Positions 54,322 through 63,906 of a stretch of DNA of 64,000 nt are shown here, piece after piece (within the stretch, counting starts at the first letter, position 1; each line of letters starts with the position of its first letter). Both the position numbers and the translations under genes were made by a program. The stretch is from contig NZ_CP038141.1 in the NCBI RefSeq assembly GCF_006542355.1, forward strand, positions 1,556,001-1,620,000, in the 5' to 3' direction. The notes beneath the pieces were generated by a model. It was not told the origin of the DNA, made no database searches, and saw nothing but the letters and a program-made list of their open reading frames with translations. The DNA comes from Swingsia samuiensis (GTDB lineage: Bacteria; Pseudomonadota; Alphaproteobacteria; Acetobacterales; Acetobacteraceae).

Positions 54322-54921
54322 ATGAAAACAGATAATAAGAGAAATATTAAACCGCTTATTGGCTTAATTTTTGCGATTGCTCTCATGTTGGGAGGTATTG
54401 TCTTTTATGCCACATCTCACGGTGGGCGAGGCTTATTGGTTCAGTCCAATGGGAATGAAGTAGGAGGGAGCTTTCGCATCGTTTCTTTAGGCGAAAGCGT
54501 GGTGACAGAAGGTGACTTCCGTGGCTCATGGATGCTGGTTTGGTTTTTTGATACGAATTGCCCAGATAGCCGTTGTCAGCCCGTTCTTAAGAGTATGGAG
54601 CAAGCCTATCAAGTTTTGCATCATCAAGGGGTTAAAGTATCGCCTATTGTCGTTTCGTTTAATCCTTTTGAGGAGGCAGATACGTTGAAAGATTATGTTT
54701 TAACCATTGCTCCACACGTTATGCCTTATACCGCAACACCGGATATGACAAAAGCAATGGCGGATGAATTCCATGTGCCATATAAAAAAGAAGGTGACTA
54801 TTACGAGCCTGCCCCTCGGGTTATAATTATGGACCCTCAAGGACATTATGCAGGGACAGTTGATGCCACAGGAGATGCGCAAGCATTAATTGCACGGCTG
54901 CAGCAAATAACTCATAAATAA
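54322..54921 (+). CDS. SCO1/SenC-like thioredoxin-fold protein with atypical metal site
   Basis: 199 aa. One N-terminal membrane anchor (PLIGLIFAIALMLGGIVFYA), then a thioredoxin-like domain with the SCO-type DFRGSWMLVWFFDTNCPDSRCQP segment and PAPRVIIMDPQGHYAGTVDAT. SCO copper chaperones normally have C-x3-C-P and a distal His. Here the Cys pair is C-x4-C and the region where the His is expected (KEGDYYEPAPR) lacks it. So it may be a redox thioredoxin-like relative rather than a CuA-assembly protein. It is immediately followed by the SBP gene. Confidence 0.7.
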   Translation: MKTDNKRNIKPLIGLIFAIALMLGGIVFYATSHGGRGLLVQSNGNEVGGSFRIVSLGESVVTEGDFRGSWMLVWFFDTNCPDSRCQPVLKSMEQAYQVLHHQGVKVSPIVVSFNPFEEADTLKDYVLTIAPHVMPYTATPDMTKAMADEFHVPYKKEGDYYEPAPRVIIMDPQGHYAGTVDATGDAQALIARLQQITHK

Positions 54922-56580
54922 ATGATGTTGAAATATGCTTTCGTATCGCTTGCAATATTATTAGGGACAACGGCTTCCGTTTATGCAGCGGACGTTACCC
55001 CGCCGGATTGGAACGGTGTTACACAGGGAAGCGTACATCGAGGTGGAACATTACGTTTGACGTCTGATGGGCCAGGAGGAACGTTGGACCCACAGATTAA
55101 TTACGGCACGCAATATATGCAGGTGTTCGTTAATGTGTATGACCCTCTTTTGACCTTTCGTCAGGCAGAGGGAGTAGCAGGGCTACAAGTTGTGCCAGAT
55201 CTGGCTGAGAGTATGCCTTCTGTCAGTGATGACGGTCTAACATGGACGCTGCATCTGCGGCATAATATAAAATTTTCAGATGGATCTTTAGTAACCGTTA
55301 AAGATGTTCTCGCTTCTTTTCGGCGTATCTATCTGGCGGGGAGCCCAACGGCAGATTCATTCTACGGTGGTATCGTAGGCGCGCATGACTGCTTAAAAGA
55401 TGCAATGCATTGTACGTTGCCAGGCGTGCAAGTGGATGCAAAAACAAATACAATTGTTTTTCGATTGGTTCATCCCGATGGTGAGTTTTTATATAAATTA
55501 GCATTCCCACATGCAGTTATCTTGCCTGCCCACACGCCTGTTCATGATGTTGGAAATGGGATTATCGCAGGAACAGGTCCATATCGGATTACCGCATATA
55601 GCCCTGAACATGGAATGGTTCTTGAGAGGAACCCGTTTTTTCATGTTTGGAATCCACAAGCGCAAACCGATGGTTTTGTTGATAAAATTGAATATCATTT
55701 TGGCCTGTCGGATGAAGCGCAGATCTCTGCTGTTGAGCAAGGCCAGTATGATTGGATGTTCGATACAAAACCAGCAGATCGACTGGGGGAAATCGGAGGG
55801 AAATATACCTCTCAAGTGCATATAGAGCCATTGAATGGTCTTTATTATTTGGCTCTTAATGTGCATGAAAAACCGTTTTCAGATTTACGTGTGCGTCAAG
55901 CCGTCAATTTGGCGGTAAGCCGTCATGCTATGGCTATTTTATTTGGTGGAGATGCAATAGCCGAGCCGTTGTGTCAGATGGTTCCGCATGGGATTGCCGG
56001 TGCTGATTTGGGAGAGGTGTGTTCCTCCTCTTCAGATATGAAGCACGCAAAAGAGCTTATTCATGAAGCCGGAGTAGAAGGGGCAGAGGTAACGCTGATT
56101 GTCCCTAACCGTGCGGTAGAGTTAGGTATGGGAACATATTTAAGAAATATTTTGCAGCAACTAGGATTTAAAGCAAATTTACGGCCAATAACAGCGGGGT
56201 TGGTTGATTCGTACGAGCAAAATACAAACAATCATGTGCAGGCTGCTTTAGCAGCATGGTATGCTGATTATCCATCTGCATCAACATTTCTAGATGATCT
56301 GTTTGGATGTGATAATTATCATCCTCAAACATCTGTATCCCCTAATATTACAGGGTTTTGTGATGCACATATTCAACGTTTGTTTGAACAAGCCAAATCC
56401 AGCTTAGATTTAGAGAAAGCAGCTGTTTTGTGGAAAGAAGCAGGCCAAGGTATCATGAAGCAATTACCGGGCGTGCCATTAATTCAGATCAGAATGGTTG
56501 ATTTTGTTTCAAAGAGATTGGGGAATTATTACTCAACAGAGTTAAATCATATGTCTTTTTCACATGTGTGGGTTCAATAA
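54922..56580 (+). CDS. ABC transporter solute-binding protein, family 5 (peptide/oligopeptide type)
   Basis: 552 aa. Signal peptide MMLKYAFVSLAILLGTTASVYA. SBP_bac_5 core: GTLRLTSDGPGGTLDPQINY, DGLTWTLHLRHNIKFSDGS, VTVKDVLASFRRIY, GTGPYRITAYSPEHGMVLERNPFF, and DLRVRQAVNLAVSRHAMAILF. It should deliver peptides or similar solutes to an inner-membrane permease. No permease or ATPase genes lie beside it in this window. Starts at the base after the SCO-like stop, so the two are co-transcribed. Confidence 0.87.
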   Translation: MMLKYAFVSLAILLGTTASVYAADVTPPDWNGVTQGSVHRGGTLRLTSDGPGGTLDPQINYGTQYMQVFVNVYDPLLTFRQAEGVAGLQVVPDLAESMPSVSDDGLTWTLHLRHNIKFSDGSLVTVKDVLASFRRIYLAGSPTADSFYGGIVGAHDCLKDAMHCTLPGVQVDAKTNTIVFRLVHPDGEFLYKLAFPHAVILPAHTPVHDVGNGIIAGTGPYRITAYSPEHGMVLERNPFFHVWNPQAQTDGFVDKIEYHFGLSDEAQISAVEQGQYDWMFDTKPADRLGEIGGKYTSQVHIEPLNGLYYLALNVHEKPFSDLRVRQAVNLAVSRHAMAILFGGDAIAEPLCQMVPHGIAGADLGEVCSSSSDMKHAKELIHEAGVEGAEVTLIVPNRAVELGMGTYLRNILQQLGFKANLRPITAGLVDSYEQNTNNHVQAALAAWYADYPSASTFLDDLFGCDNYHPQTSVSPNITGFCDAHIQRLFEQAKSSLDLEKAAVLWKEAGQGIMKQLPGVPLIQIRMVDFVSKRLGNYYSTELNHMSFSHVWVQ

Positions 56581-56582
56581 GG

Positions 56583-56612
56583 AAAAGCGGGATTTCTCCC
56601 GCTTTTGTTTTT
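56583..56612. terminator. Bidirectional terminator between the SBP gene and purD
   Basis: AAAAGCGGGA-TTTC-TCCCGCTTTT followed by TGTTTTT on the plus strand and preceded by A residues, serving both converging genes. Confidence 0.88.
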
Positions 56613-57840
56613 AAAGACCGATATCAGAACGAAAGATTTTATCGTCCCATTCAATGATCTCAGCCCCTTGGTAGGCTAGATTGCGTGCTTCATGTAAGTT
56701 TGGCGCGATGGCGCAAACAGTTAACACTCGGCCGCCATTGGCAAGAATGTCATTATTGACTTTCTTCGTTCCTGCATGAAAAACATGAACGTTAGGAAGT
56801 GCTTCGGCTTTTTCGATGTCGCGAATAATACCACCTTTTCGAGGTTCATCAGGGTATCCTTTGGCCGCAAGAACCAAGGATATAGCAACATCATCAGAAA
56901 ATTCGGCATGTGCGTTATCAAGGTTGCCTTCTGCTACTCCAGCGAGAATAGGCAGTAAGTCTGATTTTAAACGCAGCAGTAAAGCTTGTGCTTCTGGGTC
57001 TCCAAAACGCACGTTGTACTCAATGAGTTTAGGGCCTTCTTCGGTCAGCATTAACCCTGCGAAAATGACACCACGGAAAGGCGTTCCCCTGCGAGCCATT
57101 TCTGCGAGCATAGGGCGAACGGTTAGGTCTAATGCTTTTTCTTGAGCGGTTTTATCAAAGTTAGGTGGTGGAGAGATCGCCCCCATCCCGCCCGTATTGG
57201 GGCCTTTGTCGCCATCGCTTAGACGTTTATGATCACGGGCAGCACCAATGAGAACTGCTTTTTCATCAGAGCAGAAAGCAAAAAGAGAGACTTCTTCCCC
57301 GACTAAACATTCTTCAATAACGAGGGGCATCCCCAGGTGTCGAATAGCGGTTTCAGCCTCTTCAACGCTTTGAGCAACAACCACTCCTTTTCCTGCGGCC
57401 AAACCATCAGCTTTTACAACGATTGGTGCCCCACGGCGGCGCACAAATTCTAAAGCTGCGTCTTCATCTTCAAAACGTTCCCAACGAGCAGTCGGTATTT
57501 TGGCAGCATCTGCAACTTCTTTGGTAAACGCTTTGCTTCCTTCCAAAAGGGCTGCGGCTTTTGTCGGTCCTGCGCATGGAATGCCGTGGGCTATGCAGGC
57601 ATCGGCTAACCCTGCCACGAGTGGAGCTTCTGGACCGGGAACGATCAGGTCAATATGATTTTCTGATGCGAAAGAAACCAGCCCCTGCACATCATCGGCC
57701 TGAAGAGGAACAAGAGTTGCGATGTTTTCAATCCCCGGATTGCCGGGAGCAACATAGAGCTTGGAAAGCTGAGGGGATTTGGCAAGGCTTGCTGCTAAAG
57801 CGTGTTCACGCCCTCCAGAGCCGACAAGTAAAACACGCAT
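56611..57840 (-). CDS. purD: Phosphoribosylamine-glycine ligase
   Basis: 409 aa from ATG 57840; AAGGA is 9 nt upstream, whereas the ATG at 57849 touches it. N domain MRVLLVGSGGREHALAASLA; ATP-grasp region with GPTKAAALLEGSKAFTKEVA, APIVVKADGLAAGKGVVVAQ, the GAARDHKRLSDGDKGPNTGGMGA signature, and VIFAGLMLTEEGPKLIEYNVRFGDPEAQ. Catalyses the second step of purine synthesis, joining glycine to phosphoribosylamine. Divergent from xseA. Confidence 0.97.
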   Translation of the reverse strand: MRVLLVGSGGREHALAASLAKSPQLSKLYVAPGNPGIENIATLVPLQADDVQGLVSFASENHIDLIVPGPEAPLVAGLADACIAHGIPCAGPTKAAALLEGSKAFTKEVADAAKIPTARWERFEDEDAALEFVRRRGAPIVVKADGLAAGKGVVVAQSVEEAETAIRHLGMPLVIEECLVGEEVSLFAFCSDEKAVLIGAARDHKRLSDGDKGPNTGGMGAISPPPNFDKTAQEKALDLTVRPMLAEMARRGTPFRGVIFAGLMLTEEGPKLIEYNVRFGDPEAQALLLRLKSDLLPILAGVAEGNLDNAHAEFSDDVAISLVLAAKGYPDEPRKGGIIRDIEKAEALPNVHVFHAGTKKVNNDILANGGRVLTVCAIAPNLHEARNLAYQGAEIIEWDDKIFRSDIGL

Positions 57841-57921
57841 GGGGTTCATTCCTTCTTCATAAATGTGATTTCCTGCTTAAGCAGGGTTTCCTGATGAATG
57901 TGCCTAGCATACACTGAACGG

Positions 57922-59352
57922 ATGATGGAGAGAGAAGACGTGTCAATCCGTGCAAATGTACCGCAATATTCTGTTTCTGAGATTTCTGGGGCGATTAAAA
58001 GAACGCTTGAAAGTGGTTTTGGTCGCGTTCGTGTGCGTGGAGAAATAACAGAACTTAAGAAATATCCGTCAGGGCATGTGTATCTCTCTCTGAAAGATGA
58101 AGGCGGGAAAATTTCAGGTGTTATTTGGCGAGGAAGTGTTTCCCGTCTTGGAATGGTACCGGAAAATGGAAATGAAGTAATCGCCACTGGGAAGGTATCT
58201 TCTTATGGTGAAAGATCAAGTTATCAGCTGATTATAGATCGGATGGAGTTTGCTGGTGAAGGCGCTTTGCTGGCTAAAATTGAGCAGCTTAGACGTAAAT
58301 TATTGGAAGAAGGACTTTTCGCACCTGAGTTAAAGAAGCCTATTCCTTTTTTACCATCATTGGTGGGGGTCATTACATCACGTGCTGGTGCCGTTTTGCA
58401 TGATATTCAAACCACAATTGCAAGACGCTTTCCAAGGAATGTGTTGCTCTGGCCTGTGGCCGTGCAGGGAGAGGGGGCGGCCGCTCAGATTGTGGCTGCA
58501 ATTGAGGGCATCACACGCGTAAAGCCGCAGCCTGATGTTATTATTGTGGCGCGTGGTGGTGGCTCTTTAGAAGATTTGATGGCGTTTAATGATGAACGCG
58601 TTATTCGTGCGGTTGCGCAATGTCCCATTCCGATTATCTCTGCGGTGGGGCATGAAACGGATACAACGTTGATAGACCTTGTGTCGGATCGAAGGGCACC
58701 AACACCAACAGCTGCGGCTGAAATGGCTGTGCCTTTGCGTTCTGAACTGGTCGCTGATTTGGCGCATCGGAATGCACGCTTAGCGGGTGGGTTAAGTCGA
58801 GTAGTTCAAGTTGCAAAAGGAAGACTTGAGCAAGCTGGGGCTGGTCTGCCTGATCTCCCGTCGTTGTTGGAAACAGCGCGCATGCGTTTGGATGATCGAA
58901 GCCAACGTCTGGAGCTGGCGTTGCCAAGCTTTGTGTTGCGCATGCGCAATCAACTTGAGGCCCCTAACAAAAGGTTACCTGTATTTGACTTAATACTTTC
59001 TCGTCGGCAGCATCATTTAAATACGTTGAGTGTCGCTTTCGATACATCATGGCAGCGCTTATTTCAGAAATATTCATTAATAGTTGAACGCCAGCGCTTG
59101 TCTCCTGATGTATTAAAATCAGCCATTTATTTGCAAAAAGTACGCGTTGAAGGAGTAAGCAAACATTTAGAGGCCGTTTCGCCATTAGCTATTTTAAGCC
59201 GAGGATATGTTCTCGTGCAGGATAGTAAAGGCCAGCCGATGACGAGTTCTCATGCACAACCCGTGAATGGGCGCGTAATTTTGTCTTTTTCTGATGGTAA
59301 ACGTGGTGCAAAGTTGGATAATGTTACACATCAAGAAGATCTTGGATTATAG
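57922..59352 (+). CDS. xseA: Exodeoxyribonuclease VII large subunit
   Basis: 476 aa from ATG 57922; ATG 57925 or a GTG at 57940 preceded by GGAGAGAG are alternatives. N-terminal OB fold (SGAIKRTLESGFGRVRVRGEITELKKYPSGHVYLSLKDE), then the nuclease core with IGVITSRAGAV-like VGVITSRAGAVLHDIQTTIARRFP, IIVARGGGSLEDLMAFNDERVIRA and AVGHETDTTLIDLVSDRRAPTPTAAAE, followed by coiled coil. Degrades single-stranded DNA with the small subunit (not in this window). Confidence 0.95.
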   Translation: MMEREDVSIRANVPQYSVSEISGAIKRTLESGFGRVRVRGEITELKKYPSGHVYLSLKDEGGKISGVIWRGSVSRLGMVPENGNEVIATGKVSSYGERSSYQLIIDRMEFAGEGALLAKIEQLRRKLLEEGLFAPELKKPIPFLPSLVGVITSRAGAVLHDIQTTIARRFPRNVLLWPVAVQGEGAAAQIVAAIEGITRVKPQPDVIIVARGGGSLEDLMAFNDERVIRAVAQCPIPIISAVGHETDTTLIDLVSDRRAPTPTAAAEMAVPLRSELVADLAHRNARLAGGLSRVVQVAKGRLEQAGAGLPDLPSLLETARMRLDDRSQRLELALPSFVLRMRNQLEAPNKRLPVFDLILSRRQHHLNTLSVAFDTSWQRLFQKYSLIVERQRLSPDVLKSAIYLQKVRVEGVSKHLEAVSPLAILSRGYVLVQDSKGQPMTSSHAQPVNGRVILSFSDGKRGAKLDNVTHQEDLGL

Positions 59353-59395
59353 TTTTTACTGAGAAATAAAGATCTGAAAGAAGCATGGAGTTGAT

Positions 59396-59764
59396 ATGCG
59401 TTCACGTGGCTTAGGGGTGATGATTCTTTCTCTATCGTTATTAGCAGCTTGCTCGGGAGAGCCTCCTGTGACAGCACCTGTCGTCAATCAAGGAGCCCAC
59501 CCTAAAATACCAGTGCAAAACTTTGCGCCAGGTTTGGCCGATGAGGTTGCAACTACTGCTCCGCAGCAGCCTTTGAATGATCCATCCGCTCCATTAACAA
59601 CACCTCTTTGTGGTACAGCTTTACATGAAGTTAATCAGGTTGGGGCGATCATTTATCCCCAAGGTTTAGCAACAACAACATCTTCTTGTGCTCAAAATGC
59701 GTGTTTTGAACCTTTGACAGGTACTTTTATAGCCGCTGATGGCAATAGAAGCGTCTGCCGATAA
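59396..59764 (+). CDS. Small lipoprotein of unknown function
   Basis: 122 aa. Lipobox at the end of the leader (LSLSLLAAC). Mature part has a Pro/Ala/Thr-rich linker and a C-terminal region with four Cys (LCGTALHEV, SCAQNACFEPL, ending SVCR), probably two disulfides. It follows xseA by 43 bp and ends before a strong terminator, so it may be co-transcribed. A family limited to acetic acid bacteria is plausible; not verified. Confidence 0.75.
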   Translation: MRSRGLGVMILSLSLLAACSGEPPVTAPVVNQGAHPKIPVQNFAPGLADEVATTAPQQPLNDPSAPLTTPLCGTALHEVNQVGAIIYPQGLATTTSSCAQNACFEPLTGTFIAADGNRSVCR

Positions 59765-59787
59765 GTTTCTTTTAAAGAGCATATAAG

Positions 59788-59817
59788 AAAAAACCCGGGA
59801 TTTACCCGGGTTTTTTT
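59788..59817. terminator. Bidirectional terminator between the lipoprotein gene and rne
   Basis: AAAAAACCCGGG-ATTTA-CCCGGGTTTTTT: 12-bp perfect stem with A/T tails on both sides, serving the converging transcripts. Confidence 0.92.
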
Positions 59818-59820
59818 GTT

Positions 59821-62538
59821 TTATCGTTTCCACCAGCCGACGCGTCTTTTGGTCGGAGCCTGCTCGTCTATATTCACAGGTTGTAAGTTATTGTTGTCAT
59901 CGACAGGCAAAGTATCACTTGCTTTTGTACGAGATGATTTTGCAGGGCGCCGTGGGCGTTTAGTCTTTGCAGGTGTGGTTTCTGCCCCTTGGTGCTCTGC
60001 GGTGGTGTCGCCGTACGATGACGAAACATGAGTGGCACCATCATCGTGATGGGATTTTTGACGTGAGTTCCGCCGGCGTGATGGGCGCTTAGGTGCGGGT
60101 TCGGCTCTTTCTAAGAAAGGCTGTTCTTGTTCAGAATCAAAGTAAGACGAGCCGTAATTTACATCATCTGAATTCGTATCGTGATGTGGTGCTTCAGAAG
60201 AGGCATTGAAGTGTTGAGAAGAAACAGGGGTTTTTGCTTGTTCTGTTTCTGCTTGTTCAATTACTTCAAAGATATCGAAGCTACCTCCAAAGGGATCCGC
60301 AGGGGTTGGCCCATTGTAGTTGCGTTGTTCAGACCGATAGTTGTCTCGATCACGAGAGAAGCGGTCGTTGCGATCACGCCTGTTAGTGTTGTTATTATTA
60401 TAGCGAGCAGGTTGAGGTGCTTGTCTATTTTCCGTCGGCTCTCTGTGATCGGTAGAGGCATGTGCTTGATTATCAGGTTGGGAACGTTTGAAACGTGTCC
60501 GCCTACGACCGGGCACTAAGCCTGTTTCCTCATTATGTCGAACGTCAGAAATGGCTTCTTGCTGAGGGGCAGAACGTTCATTGTTTATCAATTTTTGCTC
60601 AAAATGTTCGTCTTGCTGATTGTCATAATCGCGACGGTTATTGGGGCGACGGCGTCTGCGTCTACGGCGATTATTATCGTAATTATCATCATCCATTTGT
60701 CGATGATCCTCATGTTGAGATGATATGTCCGCCGGGTGAGAGGTGGTTTCGTCTGTGGCGGTAGGCAAAGGTGCTGGAGGCGCAACATTTTCAATAATTT
60801 CAATGTTACGCACATGATGTGGTGCAGGGGCTTCTATTTGAGGTGCTGAATTTTGAGGTTTTAAGCGTTCAATTTTCATTTCAGATGCGGGAAGGTCTGA
60901 ATCTGTTTTGAAGATAACATGCATCCGATGGCGTTGTTCTATGTCAGACAACCAACTACGCTTATAGTTGAGGATATAAAGGGCAATATTGGAGCTGATA
61001 TGAACCTCAATTTCAGAGGCACGCTGACGGTTGCCCTCTTCATCAATGGCTCTAAGAACATGTAAAGCAGAACTCTCTGTGCCTCGAATGAAGCCTGTTC
61101 CCTGACAATGAGGGCAAGCACTTAGCAACGCTTCAGTGATGGAAGGGCGTAGTCTTTGACGAGACATTTCGAGCAAGCCAAAATGTGATATACGTCCAAT
61201 TTGGATACGCGCACGGTCACATTTAAGCGCTTCTTTAAGGCGTTTTTCGACTTGAGAGTTATGGCGCCGGCTTTCCATGTCAATAAAGTCAATGACAATC
61301 AAACCCGCAAGGTCACGCAGACGCAATTGACGCGCTACTTCATCTGCTGCTTCTAGGTTTGTACGAAGAGCCGTTTCCTCGATATTGCGTTGAGATGTTG
61401 ATTTACCTGAGTTGACATCAATCGAAACGAGCGCTTCAGTTTGATTGATAACCAAGTATCCGCCCGAACTTAACCGTGCTGTTGGAGAGAACATCGCATC
61501 CAGATGCCCTTCAACATTGTAACGGGCAAAAAGACTTTGCCCCCGGTTTTGCCAAAGCTTCACTTTACCCGTGTTGTGCGGCATTAAAAGGCGCATAAAC
61601 TCACGCGCACTTTTCCAAGCATTTTCACCATCTACATAGATGTCATCAATGTCTTTGGAGAAAAGGTCCCGAATAGCACGCTTAATCAGATTGGCTTCTT
61701 CATAAACGAGTGCAGGGGCAACAGAGGATAGCGCATGTGAGCGGATATCATCCCAGAGCTGAAGCAGATATTCACAATCTCGGATAATTTCAGGGCTTGG
61801 GTGGCCAGCGCCTGCCGTGCGAACAATCATGGCCATTGTTTTGGGGAGTTCTAACTCGGCAATGAGGTCCCGTAAGCGCCGGCGATCAGCATCAGATGTA
61901 ATTTTGCGAGAGACACCACCGCCGCGCAGGGCATTCGGCATCAGGACGCAATAACGCCCTGCTAGTGAAATATAGGTTGTAAGGGCTGCGCCTTTATTAC
62001 CGCGTTCTTCTTTGACAACTTGAACTAAAAGAACCTGTCGACGGCGGATCACTTCCTGAATTTTGTAGTTGCGTAGAAAGCGTGCGGTCCGGCGGGACGT
62101 AAAATTGTCCTCTCCCGTATCATGCTCACCACCTACGGTTTCAGGAGGCTGATGATCGTCCTGATTTTCATCGTCAGCTTCTAGAGTGGGGGACGCCTCG
62201 TCCTCTTCCGCTGCGGCACGCTCATTGCGTCGTTCGACTGCAAGTTCTTCTTCTTCCTGCTGTAAGGCGAGCAGTTTTTCGCGATCGGCGATAGGGATCT
62301 GAAAATAGTCTGGGTGAATTTCGCTGAAAGCAAGAAACCCGTGCCTATTCCCACCATATTCAACGAAAGCCGCCTGTAAGCTCGGCTCTACACGAATTAC
62401 TTTTGCAAGGTAAATATTACCTTTGAGTTGTTTGCGTGTTGATGTCTCAACATCGTAATCTTCAACACGGTCACCGTCCATGACCACAACGCGGGTTTCT
62501 TCCGCGTGTGTGGTATCGATAAGCATACGCTTGTTCAT
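59821..62538 (-). CDS. rne: Ribonuclease E/G
   Basis: 905 aa. S1 domain near the N-terminus (KGNIYLAKVIRVEPSLQAAFVEYGGNRHGFLAFSEIHPDYF), split by an acidic insert (about residues 95-145) as usual in Alphaproteobacteria. Catalytic DNase I-like domain with VSIDVNSGK and LIVIDFIDMESRRHN, whose Asp residues bind magnesium. Zn-link CPHCQGTGFI for dimerisation. The C-terminal ~350 residues are disordered, with an Arg run and Asn/Arg-rich stretches that would bind RNA and degradosome partners. Main mRNA-decay and rRNA-processing endonuclease. Confidence 0.96.
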   Translation of the reverse strand: MNKRMLIDTTHAEETRVVVMDGDRVEDYDVETSTRKQLKGNIYLAKVIRVEPSLQAAFVEYGGNRHGFLAFSEIHPDYFQIPIADREKLLALQQEEEELAVERRNERAAAEEDEASPTLEADDENQDDHQPPETVGGEHDTGEDNFTSRRTARFLRNYKIQEVIRRRQVLLVQVVKEERGNKGAALTTYISLAGRYCVLMPNALRGGGVSRKITSDADRRRLRDLIAELELPKTMAMIVRTAGAGHPSPEIIRDCEYLLQLWDDIRSHALSSVAPALVYEEANLIKRAIRDLFSKDIDDIYVDGENAWKSAREFMRLLMPHNTGKVKLWQNRGQSLFARYNVEGHLDAMFSPTARLSSGGYLVINQTEALVSIDVNSGKSTSQRNIEETALRTNLEAADEVARQLRLRDLAGLIVIDFIDMESRRHNSQVEKRLKEALKCDRARIQIGRISHFGLLEMSRQRLRPSITEALLSACPHCQGTGFIRGTESSALHVLRAIDEEGNRQRASEIEVHISSNIALYILNYKRSWLSDIEQRHRMHVIFKTDSDLPASEMKIERLKPQNSAPQIEAPAPHHVRNIEIIENVAPPAPLPTATDETTSHPADISSQHEDHRQMDDDNYDNNRRRRRRRRPNNRRDYDNQQDEHFEQKLINNERSAPQQEAISDVRHNEETGLVPGRRRTRFKRSQPDNQAHASTDHREPTENRQAPQPARYNNNNTNRRDRNDRFSRDRDNYRSEQRNYNGPTPADPFGGSFDIFEVIEQAETEQAKTPVSSQHFNASSEAPHHDTNSDDVNYGSSYFDSEQEQPFLERAEPAPKRPSRRRNSRQKSHHDDGATHVSSSYGDTTAEHQGAETTPAKTKRPRRPAKSSRTKASDTLPVDDNNNLQPVNIDEQAPTKRRVGWWKR

Positions 62539-63084
62539 GGAAAATTGATCTCCACGATGTTCCTAAACAGCTCATTTGGCCAGAGGAATCATCTTTTTTC
62601 ATTTTGTATAAGGGTGATGGGGGGAATAAAAACCAAGCTTTCGCGATAGTGGAAAAATGGGCTCCACTTATCGTTACGCGTTTGGTTGTAATCACGTGTT
62701 GTGACATTCGACCCCTGAGTAATATTCTGGCCCAATATAAATGAGGCGCCAGATAAACGCATTTCAGCCAGATGAACTGAGGCTGAATTGAAAATAGCTT
62801 CGTTGAACCACACGATCAGGACGTGGCGATATGAAAATTTAAGCTCACGTCAAACAATGATGCAGGACAACTGGATATGAACGCGATGGACTGTCAGAAC
62901 GTTCCTTTTCTTCTGACAATAAGCCAACACTCATTAATCCTTACTTTAATAAAATGACTTAAAGATGACAGGATGGCAAGCAAGACTTGCACAGTTTAAA
63001 AAGATAAAGATTCAACGAGCCTTTGACAGGTTGGTGCGTTTAAGGTTCAGTCTTTGTAAAAGTAAGGGGCCGGAAGGGAAATAA
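62539..63084. other. Long divergent intergenic region between rne and the amidase gene
   Basis: 546 bp with no credible gene; the minus-strand open frames here lack starts with ribosome-binding sites. It must hold both promoters and probably a long rne 5' leader. RNase E controls its own mRNA through a structured leader in enterobacteria, so a similar element is possible. An inverted repeat CATTTCAGCC..GGCTGAATTG flanks 62760-62795. I could not resolve promoters with confidence. Confidence 0.5.
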
Positions 63085-63906
63085 ATGCTGACGAGACGCA
63101 AGATAATAGGAGGGTTAGCGGGCTGTTCTGTAATTTCTCCGGTAGATGTATTGGCTCGTCCCAAGTCGCATATTTTACACGCTCCTGCCGTACATCGGAA
63201 TACGCCTGCGCCCAAACCTCTGATCATGCTTGACCCCGGGCATGGTGGAAAAGATCCGGGAGCTATTGGTGTTTCTGGAACGTATGAGAAACATATTTCA
63301 GAAGCAGCAGCGACAGAATTATATCGTCAATTAATGGCGTCAGGAAAATATCGTGTTGCCATGACGCGTTCGGAAGACCGGTTTATTCCACTTGAAGGCC
63401 GAGTGGAGTTAGCGCAAAAACATCAGGCTCAGCTATTTATTTCGATGCATGCGGATGCGCTACATGACTCTGCGGTAAGGGGAGCGAGTGTTTACACGCT
63501 ATCCAGTGGCGCATCCGATGCTCAAACCGCGGCTTTGGCTCAACGTGAAAATAGTGCGGATCGTTTTGAAGGTCCTGCCTTTCATGGAATGTCACCAGAC
63601 GTACAACAAATTCTGGCTAGTCTTGTGTCAGAAGAAACGCGACGGGGCTCGGCGCATATGGCAGCGAGCGTTGTTGGGGCATTTAAAAATCGGATTGGCT
63701 TGTTGAATCATCCATCGCGGCATGCTGCTTTTGTTGTTTTAAAATCTGCCGAAATTCCATCTGTGTTGGTTGAAATGGGCTTTATGTCCAATCATTTGGA
63801 TGAAGAGGCTTTAAGGCGGGCAGAGCATCGAGGGCATGTTGTCACTGCGATGCAATTGGCGATTGATCGTTACTTTGCAACGCAGCCAAGGGTGGTTTCT
63901 GGTTAG
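63085..63906 (+). CDS. N-acetylmuramoyl-L-alanine amidase (AmiC-type, Amidase_3)
   Basis: 273 aa. N-terminal TRRKIIGGLAGCSVI looks like a twin-arginine signal, as in E. coli AmiA/AmiC. Amidase_3 domain: zinc ligands in IMLDPGHGGKDPGAIG (His), GTYEKHISEAAA (Glu) and LFISMHADAL (His), catalytic Glu in PSVLVEMGFMSN. It cleaves septal peptidoglycan in the periplasm. It follows rne divergently, the common alphaproteobacterial arrangement, where a penicillin-binding protein gene usually comes next. That gene would begin at or beyond the window's end. Confidence 0.92.
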   Translation: MLTRRKIIGGLAGCSVISPVDVLARPKSHILHAPAVHRNTPAPKPLIMLDPGHGGKDPGAIGVSGTYEKHISEAAATELYRQLMASGKYRVAMTRSEDRFIPLEGRVELAQKHQAQLFISMHADALHDSAVRGASVYTLSSGASDAQTAALAQRENSADRFEGPAFHGMSPDVQQILASLVSEETRRGSAHMAASVVGAFKNRIGLLNHPSRHAAFVVLKSAEIPSVLVEMGFMSNHLDEEALRRAEHRGHVVTAMQLAIDRYFATQPRVVSG

